Assembly: GCF_000829195.1 (NCBI RefSeq)
Contig: NZ_AP013294.1
Coordinates: forward strand, 558,001 to 622,000
Direction of reading: 5' to 3'
DNA: 64,000 nt
From: Bacillus sp. OxB-1
GTDB taxonomy: Bacteria > Bacillota > Bacilli > Bacillales_A > Planococcaceae
Below the pieces are notes generated by a model. It had not been told where the DNA came from and did no database searches. It was given only the letters and a program-made list of their open reading frames with translations. Positions 16,684 to 25,463 of the stretch are shown here, in pieces (position 1 is the stretch's first letter; each line of letters opens with the position of its first letter). The position numbers and the translations under genes were made by a program.

Positions 16684-17550
16684 CTATTCCGCTTTCTGCC
16701 CGATCAGAACTTTATAATCGATCGTGACCGAAGAAAGGCCGCTTTGCCACGCTTCTGCCACTTTTTCCTCGTCGGCCCCCCAAGTCAAAGGCGTCATCTG
16801 GATCAGCGAAGCAAGTAATTCCCGGTCCAGTCCAAACGGATAGGTGATATGTTCAACATGGACGTCGGATAGCTGCTCCGAAAAGCGACCTACCGGATCC
16901 GTCTCCTCCGTGGCTTTCTTCCCGTCATAGAAAATTTCACGCAGCTCTTGCAAATACCTTTTTTCAGGCACCACTTTCACTATCCATCCTCCCGAACGGA
17001 GAAGCCGGTTGAACTCCGCGTAATTTGCGGGCGATAAAATATTCAAGATGACATCGAACCGTGCGTCATGGAACGGACAATTCGCCAAATCCGCCACTGT
17101 CCAAATGGTGCCCGGATAGGCTTTGGCCGCCGCTACAATCCCTTCCTTCGCCAGATCGATTCCGACCCCGATCGGTTCTCCATCCAATGTGCCGAGGACG
17201 TTCATCAGATGGGTCCCTTCCCCGCACCCTGCATCCAAAACAGTCAGCTTATTCTTGTCACCAAGCCGCTCTTGAATGGCTTTTGCAATAAAATCGACAA
17301 CTGGACCAAAAAATTCCGACGCCATCACATGGCTCCGTGCCGCGAAAAGCTCCTTGTCATATTTCGTCGTATGTGCCTGAGGTGCCAAGTTGACGTACCC
17401 CTGCTTGGCCAAATCGAATGTATGCCCTGCTCGGCAAACGAATTGCGACTTGTCTCGCAACGTCATATCCGCTACGCAAATCGGGCAATGGAAAAGCCCT
17501 TCATTGGCCTCCAGCACTTCCGCTGCCATCATTTTCTTCGATACTGCCAT
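16684..17550 (-). CDS. rlmA: 23S rRNA (guanine-N1)-methyltransferase RlmA
   Basis: A 288-residue protein. The N-terminal zinc ribbon has C22, C25, C39 and H43, followed by a class I SAM-binding fold with motif VLDAGCGEGTH near 104-114. This is the plan of RlmA(I)/RlmA(II), which methylate G745 or G748 in hairpin 35 of 23S rRNA; in Gram-positives the G748 type (TlrB, YxjB) is usual and can affect tylosin susceptibility. Which of the two positions is used here is inferred from lineage. It is followed by a 31-residue membrane peptide gene. Confidence 0.88.
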   Translation of the reverse strand: MAVSKKMMAAEVLEANEGLFHCPICVADMTLRDKSQFVCRAGHTFDLAKQGYVNLAPQAHTTKYDKELFAARSHVMASEFFGPVVDFIAKAIQERLGDKNKLTVLDAGCGEGTHLMNVLGTLDGEPIGVGIDLAKEGIVAAAKAYPGTIWTVADLANCPFHDARFDVILNILSPANYAEFNRLLRSGGWIVKVVPEKRYLQELREIFYDGKKATEETDPVGRFSEQLSDVHVEHITYPFGLDRELLASLIQMTPLTWGADEEKVAEAWQSGLSSVTIDYKVLIGQKAE

Positions 17551-17610
17551 CCTGGAACCTCCTAAATCGTCCCCTATAGTGCTACCAGTATACCGTTTTT
17601 CGGTCAGATC

Positions 17611-17800
17611 CGAAACCTAAGCGCAAGTGCCCGCTTGGCTCAGATAAGCAAATCGAACCTTGCGCAGTTCCGAAACCTGTGCCTTAATTTCTGCAAAGGA
17701 CGCAGAAATACGGCAAATCGAACCCTGCACAGTTCCGAAACCTGTGCCTTAATTTCTGCAAAGGACGCAGAAATACGGCAAATCGAACCCTTCGCAGTTC
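17611..17800. repeat. Tandem 65-base repeat D with internal hairpins
   Basis: Two almost identical 65-base units (17671-17735 and 17736-17800, differing at three positions) follow a degenerate 60-base unit at 17611. Each unit splits into 21, 23 and 21 bases, starting CCGAAACCTG, CTGCAAAGGA and CAAATCGAACC. The middle piece is a hairpin (ATTTCTGC/GCAGAAAT), and GCACAG/CTGTGC forms another across the unit junction. It lies between divergent rlmA and the CAP gene. Confidence 0.85.
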
Positions 17801-17857
17801 GATTGACTGTATTCTGGTTGGTTGGAAAGGTTACAATATGGCAAAGGAGGCGAACTG

Positions 17858-18985
17858 ATGAAGCGATTATTTCTTTTTATCTTTCTCCTATTCGCACTGT
17901 ATTTTGCAAAACCATTATGGGAAGAACCGGTTTCACAGGTAATCGATCTTTCCTTCCTCGATCCGATCGATGAAAAAGTCGAATCGGTTATCAATCATGA
18001 CTCGGTTGCCCATGCAATCGATACGATAAGCGGGGCCGTGAACAAAGCGGTCCTCTACTTGAAGACCCGTTCATTCGAAGAAATCGAGCCCGTTCCCAAG
18101 GTTGAAAAACCGGTGTTGAATCAACCCGAACACGCCTCTTTATCTATTCATAATATTGAATTGGGCGATTCGTTGGAAAAGGTGGCTGCCGAACTTGGAG
18201 AGCCGAAAAACGTGACGAAAAACGAATATGGAACCGATTGGCGGACGTACCACGAGCATTATCAAAATTTTGTCATGGTGTCCGTAGATGCGGAACAACG
18301 GGTGAACGCTCTTTATACGAATGACGACCTCATTTCCTCGACAACCGGAATCCGATATGGCTCCCCGAAGTCGAAAGTACGGGAGATTTACGGAGAACCG
18401 CTGAAAGAGATCCGCAAAGGGTTCAATATTTATATTTTGCAAGAGAGCGAAGGATATGATGTGTTTAAAACAGGAGATCTGTATACGTATGTCTTTTACG
18501 ATCTGCATCAAGGGGAAACCGTGACGGCCATCCAATTGATCGCGGCTTCATTGGAACAGAAAAAGAATGCTCTGTATGCAGTCGGGGATAAAACATTGCG
18601 CAACGGGTTCGAGCAACAATTATTCGATTTGACGAATGCGGCCCGTGTCCGGCATGGCCTGAATGTGTTGAAATGGGAACCTGTCGTGGCTGGAACCGCC
18701 CGCAAGCATAGTGTCGATATGGCCGACCATGATTATTTCAGCCATGAAAATCTACGCGGGCAATCACCATTCGACCGGATGGCAGATGATGGCGTCAAGT
18801 TCCGGGGTGCGGGCGAAAATTTGGCGTATGGGCAATCGAGCAGCATCTTCGCTCACGAAGGACTGATGAATTCGGAGGGCCATCGTGAAAATATTTTACT
18901 CACCGGCTATAGCCACCTCGGGACAGGCGTCGCGTTCAATGAAAAATCACAGCCCTATTTTACAGAGAATTTTTTGACGAAATAA
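17858..18985 (+). CDS. CAP-domain (SCP/PR1) protein, YlbC-like
   Basis: About 375 residues. An N-terminal hydrophobic segment (residues 4-16) anchors or exports it. The middle (about 100-240) holds the CAP-associated N-terminal domain in two similar halves. The C-terminal 130 residues are a CAP domain: LFDLTNAARVRHGL, then HDYFSHENL, then GENLAYG and HRENIL. Bacterial CAP proteins are extracytoplasmic and often linked to envelope or spore assembly, with unknown biochemistry. Start chosen at an ATG after AGGAGG. Confidence 0.85.
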   Translation: MKRLFLFIFLLFALYFAKPLWEEPVSQVIDLSFLDPIDEKVESVINHDSVAHAIDTISGAVNKAVLYLKTRSFEEIEPVPKVEKPVLNQPEHASLSIHNIELGDSLEKVAAELGEPKNVTKNEYGTDWRTYHEHYQNFVMVSVDAEQRVNALYTNDDLISSTTGIRYGSPKSKVREIYGEPLKEIRKGFNIYILQESEGYDVFKTGDLYTYVFYDLHQGETVTAIQLIAASLEQKKNALYAVGDKTLRNGFEQQLFDLTNAARVRHGLNVLKWEPVVAGTARKHSVDMADHDYFSHENLRGQSPFDRMADDGVKFRGAGENLAYGQSSSIFAHEGLMNSEGHRENILLTGYSHLGTGVAFNEKSQPYFTENFLTK

Positions 18986-19056
18986 ATTCAACGGGATTAG
19001 TCCTTGCTCGGGAAGGGAACGTTAAGGTTAACTCGAACCGAGGAGGGACTTCATTC

Positions 19057-20196
19057 ATGAAAGCTGTGACTTTTCAAGGTGTTAAGGACATCCAAGTGAA
19101 ACAAGTGGAAGCACCGCGCATTGAGAAAAATGATGATATCATTGTCAGAGTGACATCGACCGCCATTTGTGGATCGGACTTGCATATTTATTTGGGCGGT
19201 TTGCCAACACACCCGGGCTATGTAATCGGACACGAACCGATGGGCATTGTCGAGGAAGTAGGTCCTGCCGTGACGAAAGTGAAAAAAGGAGACCGCGTCG
19301 TCATCCCGTTCAACATATCTTGCGGCCAATGCTTTTATTGCGAACATGAGATGGAGAGCCAATGCGACAACTCGAATCGGAATCCTCACATCGACACGGG
19401 TGGCTACTTCGGCTTCACGGAACGCTATGGAAATTATCCGGGCGGACAAGCCGAGTATTTGCGGGTGCCTTATGGAAACTTCACTCCGTTCGTCATCCCC
19501 GAATCATGCGAACTGCCGGATGAGGCATTGTTGTTCCTGTCGGATGTTCTTCCGACTGCCTATTGGAGTGTCGAAAATGCAGGCGTAAAAAGCGGGGATA
19601 CGGTAGCCGTGCTCGGTTGCGGTCCGGTCGGGCTGATGGCGCAGAAGTTCGCTTGGATGAAAGGGGCCAAACGGGTGATTGCCGTAGATCACGTCCCATA
19701 TCGACTCGAACGTGCTGTCAAGATGAATCGGGTGGAAGCGTTGAATTTTGAGGACTTTGACGATATCGGAGGCCATATTAAAGAAATGACAAGCGGCGGT
19801 GTGGATATTGTCATCGACTGTGTCGGGATGGACGGGAAGAAAAATATTGCCGAAAAAGTTGGGCAAAAGCTGAAGCTGCAGGGCGGTACGCTGAGCGCTA
19901 TCGACATCGCCCATAATTCCGTCCGGAAATTTGGCACAATCCAATTGACCGGGGTTTACGGGCTGCTATACAATATGTTCCCGCTCGGCGATATGTTTGA
20001 GCGGAACATTACGCTGAAAATGGGGCAAGCACCTGTAATCCATTACATGCCGATGCTCTATGACAAGATTACGAAGGGCGAATTCAACCCAACGGAAATA
20101 ATTTCACACGTCGTTCCACTCGAAGAAGCGCCACTGGCCTATAAACATTTCTACGAACACGGCGACGAATGTGTGAAAGTCGTACTGAAACCGTGA
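19057..20196 (+). CDS. Zinc-dependent alcohol dehydrogenase (formaldehyde dehydrogenase-like)
   Basis: A 379-residue medium-chain dehydrogenase. Catalytic zinc ligands C38, H59 and E60 (GHE) and the structural zinc set C89, C92, C95, C103 are all present. The Rossmann motif VLGCGPVGLMAQ follows. Sequence character fits the glutathione-independent formaldehyde/threonine dehydrogenase-like group seen in Bacillales (AdhB-like). Substrate cannot be set from sequence. Single gene with its own terminator. Confidence 0.85.
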   Translation: MKAVTFQGVKDIQVKQVEAPRIEKNDDIIVRVTSTAICGSDLHIYLGGLPTHPGYVIGHEPMGIVEEVGPAVTKVKKGDRVVIPFNISCGQCFYCEHEMESQCDNSNRNPHIDTGGYFGFTERYGNYPGGQAEYLRVPYGNFTPFVIPESCELPDEALLFLSDVLPTAYWSVENAGVKSGDTVAVLGCGPVGLMAQKFAWMKGAKRVIAVDHVPYRLERAVKMNRVEALNFEDFDDIGGHIKEMTSGGVDIVIDCVGMDGKKNIAEKVGQKLKLQGGTLSAIDIAHNSVRKFGTIQLTGVYGLLYNMFPLGDMFERNITLKMGQAPVIHYMPMLYDKITKGEFNPTEIISHVVPLEEAPLAYKHFYEHGDECVKVVLKP

Positions 20197-20205
20197 GTGA
20201 TTTGA

Positions 20206-20245
20206 AACCAGCCCGAAGCGGAAGTTGTCGCCCGGGCTGGTTTTT
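20206..20245 (+). terminator. Terminator of alcohol dehydrogenase gene
   Basis: AACCAGCCCG pairs with CGGGCTGGTT, followed by a T run. Confidence 0.85.
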
Positions 20246-20280
20246 GGTTGATTTGGCCGTTATAGTCTTGCTCGGAGACC

Positions 20281-20403
20281 TTACAGAACGTGTCGGATAT
20301 TACAGTTTTGTCGGGACACGACCGATTGCCATGACAGTTCGGATGGTTACCATGACAGTTCAACTATTTGCCATGACAGTCCAAATAAAAGACGTGACAA
20401 TCA
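20281..20403. repeat. 21-base-pitch array E, core CATGACAGTTC
   Basis: CATGACAGTTC starts at 20330 and 20351, CATGACAGTCC at 20372 and CGTGACAATCA at 20393: four units exactly 21 bases apart. Two looser copies (TTACAGAAC at 20281, TTACAGTTT at 20300) precede them. The array lies between the convergent alcohol dehydrogenase and sodC genes. Confidence 0.75.
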
Positions 20404-20413
20404 GCCTTACTAC

Positions 20414-20959
20414 TTATTTCCCGATGGCGGCACAGGCGATTCGCGCGCCCGAGTTGCCTGCTGGATCCGTTTTATTATCATCCGGGTCCGCATGGATGAC
20501 TAGCGCACTGCCGTCTCCATCCAATAGCGAGTTCGGCTCCCCTTTTTTCAATGTCACTTCTGCTGTCGTAATTTGAGTGATTACCTTTCCGTCTTCCGGC
20601 ACCTCGATATTCGGCAGGTCGCCCGCGTGGAAACCTTTTGGATTTTCGAAGCCATGTTGCTTTCCTTCCGGATTGAAATGTCCGCCTGCCGATTCGAAAT
20701 TAGGCGGCGTGCAGACACCTGCCTCATGGATGTGAATGCCGTGGATTCCCGGCGATAGCCCTTCTGCTTGTAAACTGATCGTTACGCCCTCCGCCCGTTC
20801 CTCCAGGCGGGCTTTTCCGATTTCCTCCCCGTCCGTATTGAGAATTGTTGCGGAAACCGGTTCCATCGCTTCGCCGCTTACCGGCATTTGCGCAGACCTC
20901 CCGCATCCCGTCAATGCGAAAATTGCCGCCAGGATTACTATTCCATACTTAGGTTTCAT
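20414..20959 (-). CDS. sodC: Cu/Zn superoxide dismutase lipoprotein
   Basis: About 181 residues with a lipoprotein signal (lipobox LTGC). The superoxide dismutase fold is clear: HGIHIHEAG (copper ligands), GGHFNPEGKQHG (bridging and zinc ligands), HAGDLPN, and the ending GNSGARIAC with the conserved Arg. It should dismutate superoxide at the outer membrane face, as YojM does in Bacillus, although some Bacillus homologues lack full metal sets. Start chosen seven bases after AAGGAGG. Palindromes TTAGG-ATGG-CCTAA (20990) and ACATAATTATGT (21008) upstream may be operators. Confidence 0.88.
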   Translation of the reverse strand: MKPKYGIVILAAIFALTGCGRSAQMPVSGEAMEPVSATILNTDGEEIGKARLEERAEGVTISLQAEGLSPGIHGIHIHEAGVCTPPNFESAGGHFNPEGKQHGFENPKGFHAGDLPNIEVPEDGKVITQITTAEVTLKKGEPNSLLDGDGSALVIHADPDDNKTDPAGNSGARIACAAIGK

Positions 20960-21085
20960 TTCCATTCCTCCTTAAAAATCTCACACAAATTAGGATGGCC
21001 TAAAACAACATAATTATGTATGGGAAATTAACCCTGCGGAACTATTTCCCTCATTTCACGTCCAACATGAAAAGGAGGTTTTCTG

Positions 21086-21397
21086 ATGGATACGATCAAT
21101 CGGCTGTTAATTCAAATCGACATTATGCTTATCATCATTTTATTGCTTGTCTTCATCGTGCTATTTAAAAACAGATCCCGGCGCTTCACTCGATTTTGCC
21201 TTGGCTTCGTCTCCGGAATCATCGTCCTCATCACTTGGAATCTTGGTCTCGTGCAAGGAACGATTGCCGACGAGCTCAACGGCAGCGGCAACATCTTACC
21301 TGATGTCGCCGTCATGATTTTCGGTACGGTCAATATCATCGTCGCCGTCTCGCTTACAACCGAGAAGAGAAAAATCCCCCACGACCCGGTATCGTGA
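21086..21397 (+). CDS. Small membrane protein of unknown function
   Basis: 103 residues with three hydrophobic stretches (about 13-30, 38-58 and 72-92). No family is recognised. An excellent AAAAGGAGG site precedes the ATG. Its last codons lie inside the stem of the ectABC terminator, so the two convergent units share this DNA. Confidence 0.65.
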   Translation: MDTINRLLIQIDIMLIIILLLVFIVLFKNRSRRFTRFCLGFVSGIIVLITWNLGLVQGTIADELNGSGNILPDVAVMIFGTVNIIVAVSLTTEKRKIPHDPVS

Positions 21398-21407
21398 GGG
21401 GGTTTCT
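21371..21407. terminator. Bidirectional terminator overlapping a CDS end
   Basis: CCCCCACGA pairs with TCGTGAGGGGG (one bulged A), with a T run on the minus side. It ends ectABC and also contains the 3' end of the convergent membrane-protein gene. Confidence 0.75.
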
Positions 21408-21796
21408 TATGCTTCCAACAATGGATAGACGCCTTCTTCATCATGCGTTTCCGAGCCGACGAGCGGCGGGTTGAATACACAGATCAGGCGCATATCTTCC
21501 TCGCCTCCCCGTAAATAATGTTCGTCGTTTTCATTCAAAGCATACATCGTCCCGTTTGTGATCGGGTACACTTTGCCATCCTTGATGGTTTCGATTTCCC
21601 CATCTCCAGCTACGCAATAGACAGCTTCCAAATGGTTTTGGTAGTGGATATGCGTTTCCGTCCCCGCGTAGATGATCGTTTCGTGGAAGGAAAAGCCCAT
21701 GCCGTCTTTCTTCAATAAAAAGCGGCGGCTCGACCAAGTCTCTGCCTTCATCTCGTTTTCCGTCCCGATAATTTCTTCCAATGTACGTACAATCAT
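21407..21796 (-). CDS. ectC: L-ectoine synthase
   Basis: 129 residues, full length for EctC, a cupin enzyme that cyclises N-gamma-acetyl-2,4-diaminobutyrate to ectoine. Cupin metal-site residues appear in [22 protein letters not shown]. Third gene of the ectABC operon, 14 bases after ectB. Ectoine is a compatible solute made under salt or cold stress. Confidence 0.95.
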   Translation of the reverse strand: MIVRTLEEIIGTENEMKAETWSSRRFLLKKDGMGFSFHETIIYAGTETHIHYQNHLEAVYCVAGDGEIETIKDGKVYPITNGTMYALNENDEHYLRGGEEDMRLICVFNPPLVGSETHDEEGVYPLLEA

Positions 21797-21810
21797 TTTC
21801 TCATCTCCCT

Positions 21811-23091
21811 TTAATGGCGGACGACTTCTTCTATCGCCTCTTCTAAAATGTCGAATCCTTTATGCAGCCCTTCTTCATCGATCGTCAAGGAACCCAGGAA
21901 CTTCACGACTTCACCGGAAGGACCTGACGTCTCGATGATCAATCCTTTTTCAAACGCCTTGGCACAGATTTTGCCGGCATAATCCTCTTTGCCTTCCCCA
22001 CATGCGATGCCGCGCATAAAGCCGCGTCCCCGTGCTGTTGCTTGCAGTTGTGGGTACTTGTCGACAATCGTTTCCATCCGGGCTTTGATGATTTTGGATT
22101 TCTCCTGGATCGCTTCGGTAAACTCATCCGTCTCCCAGTGGGAAAGCGCTTCCGTCGCCGCGACAATTGCCAAGTTGTTACCGCGGAACGTCCCGTTATG
22201 TTCACCTGGTCCCCAAGTATCGTATTCCGGTTTGATCAACGTGATTGCAAACGGCAGACCGTAGCCGCCGATCGATTTCGATAGACAGACAACATCCGGT
22301 TGGATACCCGCCGGTTCGAAACTGAAAAAGGTTCCGGTTCGTCCGCAGCCCGCTTGTACATCGTCTACAATAAGCAGCATGTCATGTTGGCGGCAGATCT
22401 TTTCGATTTCCTGCAACCATTCGAAGCTAGCTGCATTGATGCCGCCTTCCCCTTGGACGGTTTCCAAGATAACGGCTGCCGGCAAGTCCATACCGCTTCC
22501 CGCATTTCGCAAATACTGTTTCAAATAAGCGATTGAATCCCCTTCATCCAAGAACGTGTCAAACGGCATTGCAACCGTATTCGTCAACGGAACCCCCGCC
22601 CCTTCGCGGTTGAATGAATTCCCCGTCACAGATAACGCGCCAAGCGTCATTCCATGGAAACCGTTCGTAAAGCTGATGATGTTCTGCCTTCCAGTTGCTT
22701 TGCGTGCAATCTTTAAAGCGCTTTCTACGGTGTTCGTACCTGTGGGTCCAGGAAACATGATTTTATAATTCAAGTTTCTCGGCTTCAAAATAACATCGTG
22801 AAATCTCTGCAGGAACTGGGCGCGTACTTCCGTTCCCATATCCAGGCTATGTGATATGCCATCCTCCAAAATATATTCAATCAATTTCTGTTTCATTTTT
22901 TCATTATTATGGCCATAGTTCAGAGCACCCGCTCCCGCGAAGAAATCGATATATTCCTTCCCATCCGCATCCCACATCTTATACCCTTTCGCCTTCTTGA
23001 ATACGGTCGGGAAACTGCGGCTGTAACTCCTCACTTGTGACTCATGGTGTTCGAAAATTTCCATCGGATTTCGGTCCATTGTCAGTACCAT
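21811..23091 (-). CDS. ectB: Diaminobutyrate--2-oxoglutarate transaminase
   Basis: 426 residues, a class III PLP aminotransferase making 2,4-diaminobutyrate from aspartate semialdehyde and glutamate. The EctB start [12 protein letters not shown] and the PLP lysine segment [11 protein letters not shown] are both diagnostic. The ribosome site GGAGG lies 11 bases before the chosen ATG; an internal ATG four codons on is possible. Second gene of ectABC. Confidence 0.95.
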   Translation of the reverse strand: MVLTMDRNPMEIFEHHESQVRSYSRSFPTVFKKAKGYKMWDADGKEYIDFFAGAGALNYGHNNEKMKQKLIEYILEDGISHSLDMGTEVRAQFLQRFHDVILKPRNLNYKIMFPGPTGTNTVESALKIARKATGRQNIISFTNGFHGMTLGALSVTGNSFNREGAGVPLTNTVAMPFDTFLDEGDSIAYLKQYLRNAGSGMDLPAAVILETVQGEGGINAASFEWLQEIEKICRQHDMLLIVDDVQAGCGRTGTFFSFEPAGIQPDVVCLSKSIGGYGLPFAITLIKPEYDTWGPGEHNGTFRGNNLAIVAATEALSHWETDEFTEAIQEKSKIIKARMETIVDKYPQLQATARGRGFMRGIACGEGKEDYAGKICAKAFEKGLIIETSGPSGEVVKFLGSLTIDEEGLHKGFDILEEAIEEVVRH

Positions 23092-23164
23092 TGGTTGACA
23101 TTCCTCCAGTAAATAAATTTGTTTAATAAGTTTTTAAATGAAGCTATTTTCATCTCGTTCCGTG

Positions 23165-23698
23165 TCAAAGCTCTTCGAAAGGTCCGATCGTATAGAGCCA
23201 TTCGGCTTCATGACCGGCTCCAGGAAATTGTTCTTCCGTAAAGCACTCCGTCACCCGGCATCCGGTCCCCAAGTCCCTCGCCAATTTCCGGAACAGGGCA
23301 TCCGACGCTTTGTTGGAAGGGCTTACAGTCGCCTCCAAACACCGAATATTCCGACACGCGTCTCTGCGTAAAATCGATTGCAACATGTGGGAAGCAATAC
23401 CTTTTCCCCGTTGCGACGCGTCGACCGCCACTTGCCATATAAAAAGCGTATCTGATGCTTTCGGTGGGATGAATCCTGAGATAAACCCGACAATCCCCTG
23501 CCCATCCGCTTCGACGACAATGCTCGTCTCGTCAAAATACTTCGACCACATCAAATAACTGTACGAAGAATTCAGGTCCAAGACGCCTGTCTCTTTAATG
23601 AGCTGCCAAATCTCTTTGCCGTCCTCTTCCGTCGGCAATCGAAATACGAGTGCGTCGCTTTCGACTAGAGTAGTTGCACTTTCTTTTCCTTCTGACAA
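23165..23698 (-). CDS. ectA: L-2,4-diaminobutyrate acetyltransferase
   Basis: 177 residues of the GNAT fold; the acetyl-CoA loop is SQRGKGIASHM, preceded by FIWQVAVD. It acetylates the gamma-amino group of diaminobutyrate. A TTG start nine bases after GGAGG is used. The last codons (TIGPFEEL) precede ectB by 73 bases. The leader upstream runs about 230 bases without another gene; an osmotically controlled promoter is expected there but I cannot place it firmly. Confidence 0.93.
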   Translation of the reverse strand: MSEGKESATTLVESDALVFRLPTEEDGKEIWQLIKETGVLDLNSSYSYLMWSKYFDETSIVVEADGQGIVGFISGFIPPKASDTLFIWQVAVDASQRGKGIASHMLQSILRRDACRNIRCLEATVSPSNKASDALFRKLARDLGTGCRVTECFTEEQFPGAGHEAEWLYTIGPFEEL

Positions 23699-23925
23699 AA
23701 ATGATTTCCTCCAAGTTCTATCATCCAGGGATGGATGTTTTTCTTGGAAACCCTAATGGCTTCCTGATGCCATTCTCAGCTGTCGAAAAACCATTCACCT
23801 CTTCTGCCAGACGACTTATAAATAGAATAAAGTTGGATTTGTTGTTGAATTTAGAGCGTGAGTCGCCAAACGGCCGTCCTCACAAGTCGTACGTGGGTTT
23901 TACATTGTGGATATAGCAAGGGAAC

Positions 23926-24247
23926 TTACGTAGGAATCGCCGCCTCGGGATAATGAGGGACGATAACAAAAATGGGCTTGCTTTCTGCCTTGCAGTATGA
24001 AGAGCAAAAAATAGCGCCTTTGCAAAAGGATCGGGCATCCTTTTGTTCATTACAGAAACAGCTTGATGGTGCACAGGATTCGCTGATATGAAAGACACTT
24101 TCGATATCTTGAATTTCACTGCCATACTCGTTCATCCACCCAACCAACTTGTTCAAAGAGGTTTTGGCTAGCCAAAGACCCTCATTGCTTTTCGTGATGG
24201 GGTTTTCATTCGTCTCGCGAAGAAGTAAACGATTCTTTTTGTGCCAT
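23926..24247 (-). CDS. Cys-rich small protein, possibly frameshifted
   Basis: The open frame from a TTG at 24156 encodes 76 residues with seven cysteines in about 30 residues (CAPSSCFCNEQ, then CKGAIFCSSYC), suggesting metal binding or disulfides. The same frame stays open upstream to 24240 with protein-like sequence (NPITKSNEGLWLAKTS) but lacks a start. Removing one A from the A5 tract at 24236-24240 would join it to an ATG at 24247 and give 106 residues. A good promoter lies just upstream. No family recognised. Confidence 0.45.
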
Positions 24248-24265
24248 CGGTGACACTAGTTGCCT

Positions 24266-24294
24266 AGTATAGAGGAGCAAATTCTAAAAGTCAA
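24266..24294 (-). promoter_or_regulatory. Sigma-A promoter upstream of Cys-rich gene
   Basis: On the minus strand TTGACT (24294-24289) and TATACT (24271-24266) are 17 bases apart. The transcript would start only about 12 bases before the ATG at 24247, beginning with a small hairpin (GUGUCA/UGGCAC). Confidence 0.55.
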
Positions 24295-24343
24295 ACGATT
24301 CTATCAAAATTTTCATAGAGCAAGATGGCAACATACAGCAACA

Positions 24344-24373
24344 AACCCCGCAAGAGCTTCACTTCGCGGGGTT
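24344..24373. terminator. Terminator of purC
   Basis: AACCCCGC pairs with GCGGGGTT across 14 bases, with T-rich flanks on both strands. Confidence 0.75.
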
Positions 24374-24381
24374 CTGAATTT

Positions 24382-25071
24382 TTATTCAAAAAATAATTTT
24401 TCCAAATCAAGCGGAAGGATATATTCTCCGTCTTTATAGACACGCATATTCCCACCGGAAATTTCGTCGATGAGCATAATTCGCCCCTCTTCATCCCGGC
24501 CAAATTCCAATTTGATATCGTATAAGTCGAGGCCTTTGGCAGCGAGCTCTTCTTTTACGACGCCCGAAATTTCTTGTGTAAGGGGTTTTAAGGTCGCGTA
24601 TTCGTCATGCGTTAAAATACCGAGCTGAGCAAGTCCATCTTCTGATATCGGCGGATCGTTGCGATCATCGTCTTTGATCGTCACTTCGACGAAGGCATCG
24701 AGTGGTTGTCCTTCTTCGCAATAAGCGCCATATCGGCGGAGGAAGCTGCCCACTGCTCGATATCGGCAGATGACTTCCAGCCCTTTCCCGAAAACGGTCG
24801 CAGATTTGACCGTCATCGTCACGTTATCGAGATCCGCCTCGACATAATGGGTCGGAATCCCTTTGTCCACTAGCTTTTCGAAGAAATATTTCGTCATTCG
24901 AAGCCCGGATTTTCCTGCCCCTTCAATCGTCAAGCCCACTGTATTCGCACCCGGATCGAAGACGCCATCTTCGCCGGTTACATCATCTTTGAATTTCAAT
25001 AATACATTGCCATCCTGTAATTTGTATACATCTTTCGTCTTGCCTTGGTACACGAGTTCCATGGGTGCCAC
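24382..25071 (-). CDS. purC: SAICAR synthetase (stand-alone)
   Basis: 229 residues, short end of the PurC range. It should condense aspartate with carboxyaminoimidazole ribotide in purine synthesis. The N-terminal [11 protein letters not shown], the [13 protein letters not shown] segment and [11 protein letters not shown] fit the family; the usual signature SFDKE-like stretch is altered ([11 protein letters not shown]). No other pur gene is near, so this may be a second, divergent copy. GTG at 25071 or ATG at 25062 is the start. Confidence 0.75.
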   Translation of the reverse strand: MAPMELVYQGKTKDVYKLQDGNVLLKFKDDVTGEDGVFDPGANTVGLTIEGAGKSGLRMTKYFFEKLVDKGIPTHYVEADLDNVTMTVKSATVFGKGLEVICRYRAVGSFLRRYGAYCEEGQPLDAFVEVTIKDDDRNDPPISEDGLAQLGILTHDEYATLKPLTQEISGVVKEELAAKGLDLYDIKLEFGRDEEGRIMLIDEISGGNMRVYKDGEYILPLDLEKLFFE

Positions 25072-25151
25072 GTTTCCTTTCCATTCGAAAATGTAGTGCC
25101 ATCTTTAGTATAAGGCACTTCGGCTAGAAGAAAAAGTAAAGATTATCACAA

Positions 25152-25199
25152 CTTGACGGGCGTCAAGGTTTCACTCCAATCTTTCCCTTATGCTATAGA
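25152..25199 (+). promoter_or_regulatory. FNR/CRP-type operator and promoter
   Basis: TTGAC-GGGC-GTCAA (25153-25166) has the half-sites and spacing of FNR/CRP-family boxes. With TATGCT at 25189-25194 as -10, the box is centred close to -41.5, the class II activation position. A regulator of this family is encoded two genes downstream. Confidence 0.6.
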
Positions 25200-25225
25200 C
25201 AAGAAGAATAAAGGAGGAAACAAAA

Positions 25226-25447
25226 ATGAAAAAAGTCGTATTCAATCTAGAACCATTCAGCTGCCCGTCTTGCATCAAGAAAATCGAAGGTGCCCTGAAG
25301 AGAATGAATGGAGTTGGCGATGTAAAGGTGTTGTTCAATTCAGGTAAGGTCCGAGCGCAATTCGATGAAAATCAAGTCAAGGTGGATGACATCCAGCAAG
25401 TCATTGTCGGCCTGGGCTATCCCGTCATCTCGCAAAAAGTATCGTAA
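25226..25447 (+). CDS. Heavy-metal-associated (CopZ-like) protein
   Basis: 73 residues, one ferredoxin-like metal-binding domain with the C-x-x-C pair C13 and C16 (FSCPSCIKKIEG). Such proteins carry soft metal ions to a P-type ATPase. The next gene, 16 bases on, is that pump, so it likely delivers or buffers its metal in the cytoplasm. Copper is the usual cargo but the pump is atypical, so the metal is open. Confidence 0.85.
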   Translation: MKKVVFNLEPFSCPSCIKKIEGALKRMNGVGDVKVLFNSGKVRAQFDENQVKVDDIQQVIVGLGYPVISQKVS

Positions 25448-25463
25448 GGAAGGAGAGTTGGCC

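Noticed and set aside
23926..24294. Known riboswitch or 6S RNA upstream of ectA
   Set aside because: I could not match conserved cores of riboswitch classes I know, and the coding character of the Cys-rich frame is better.
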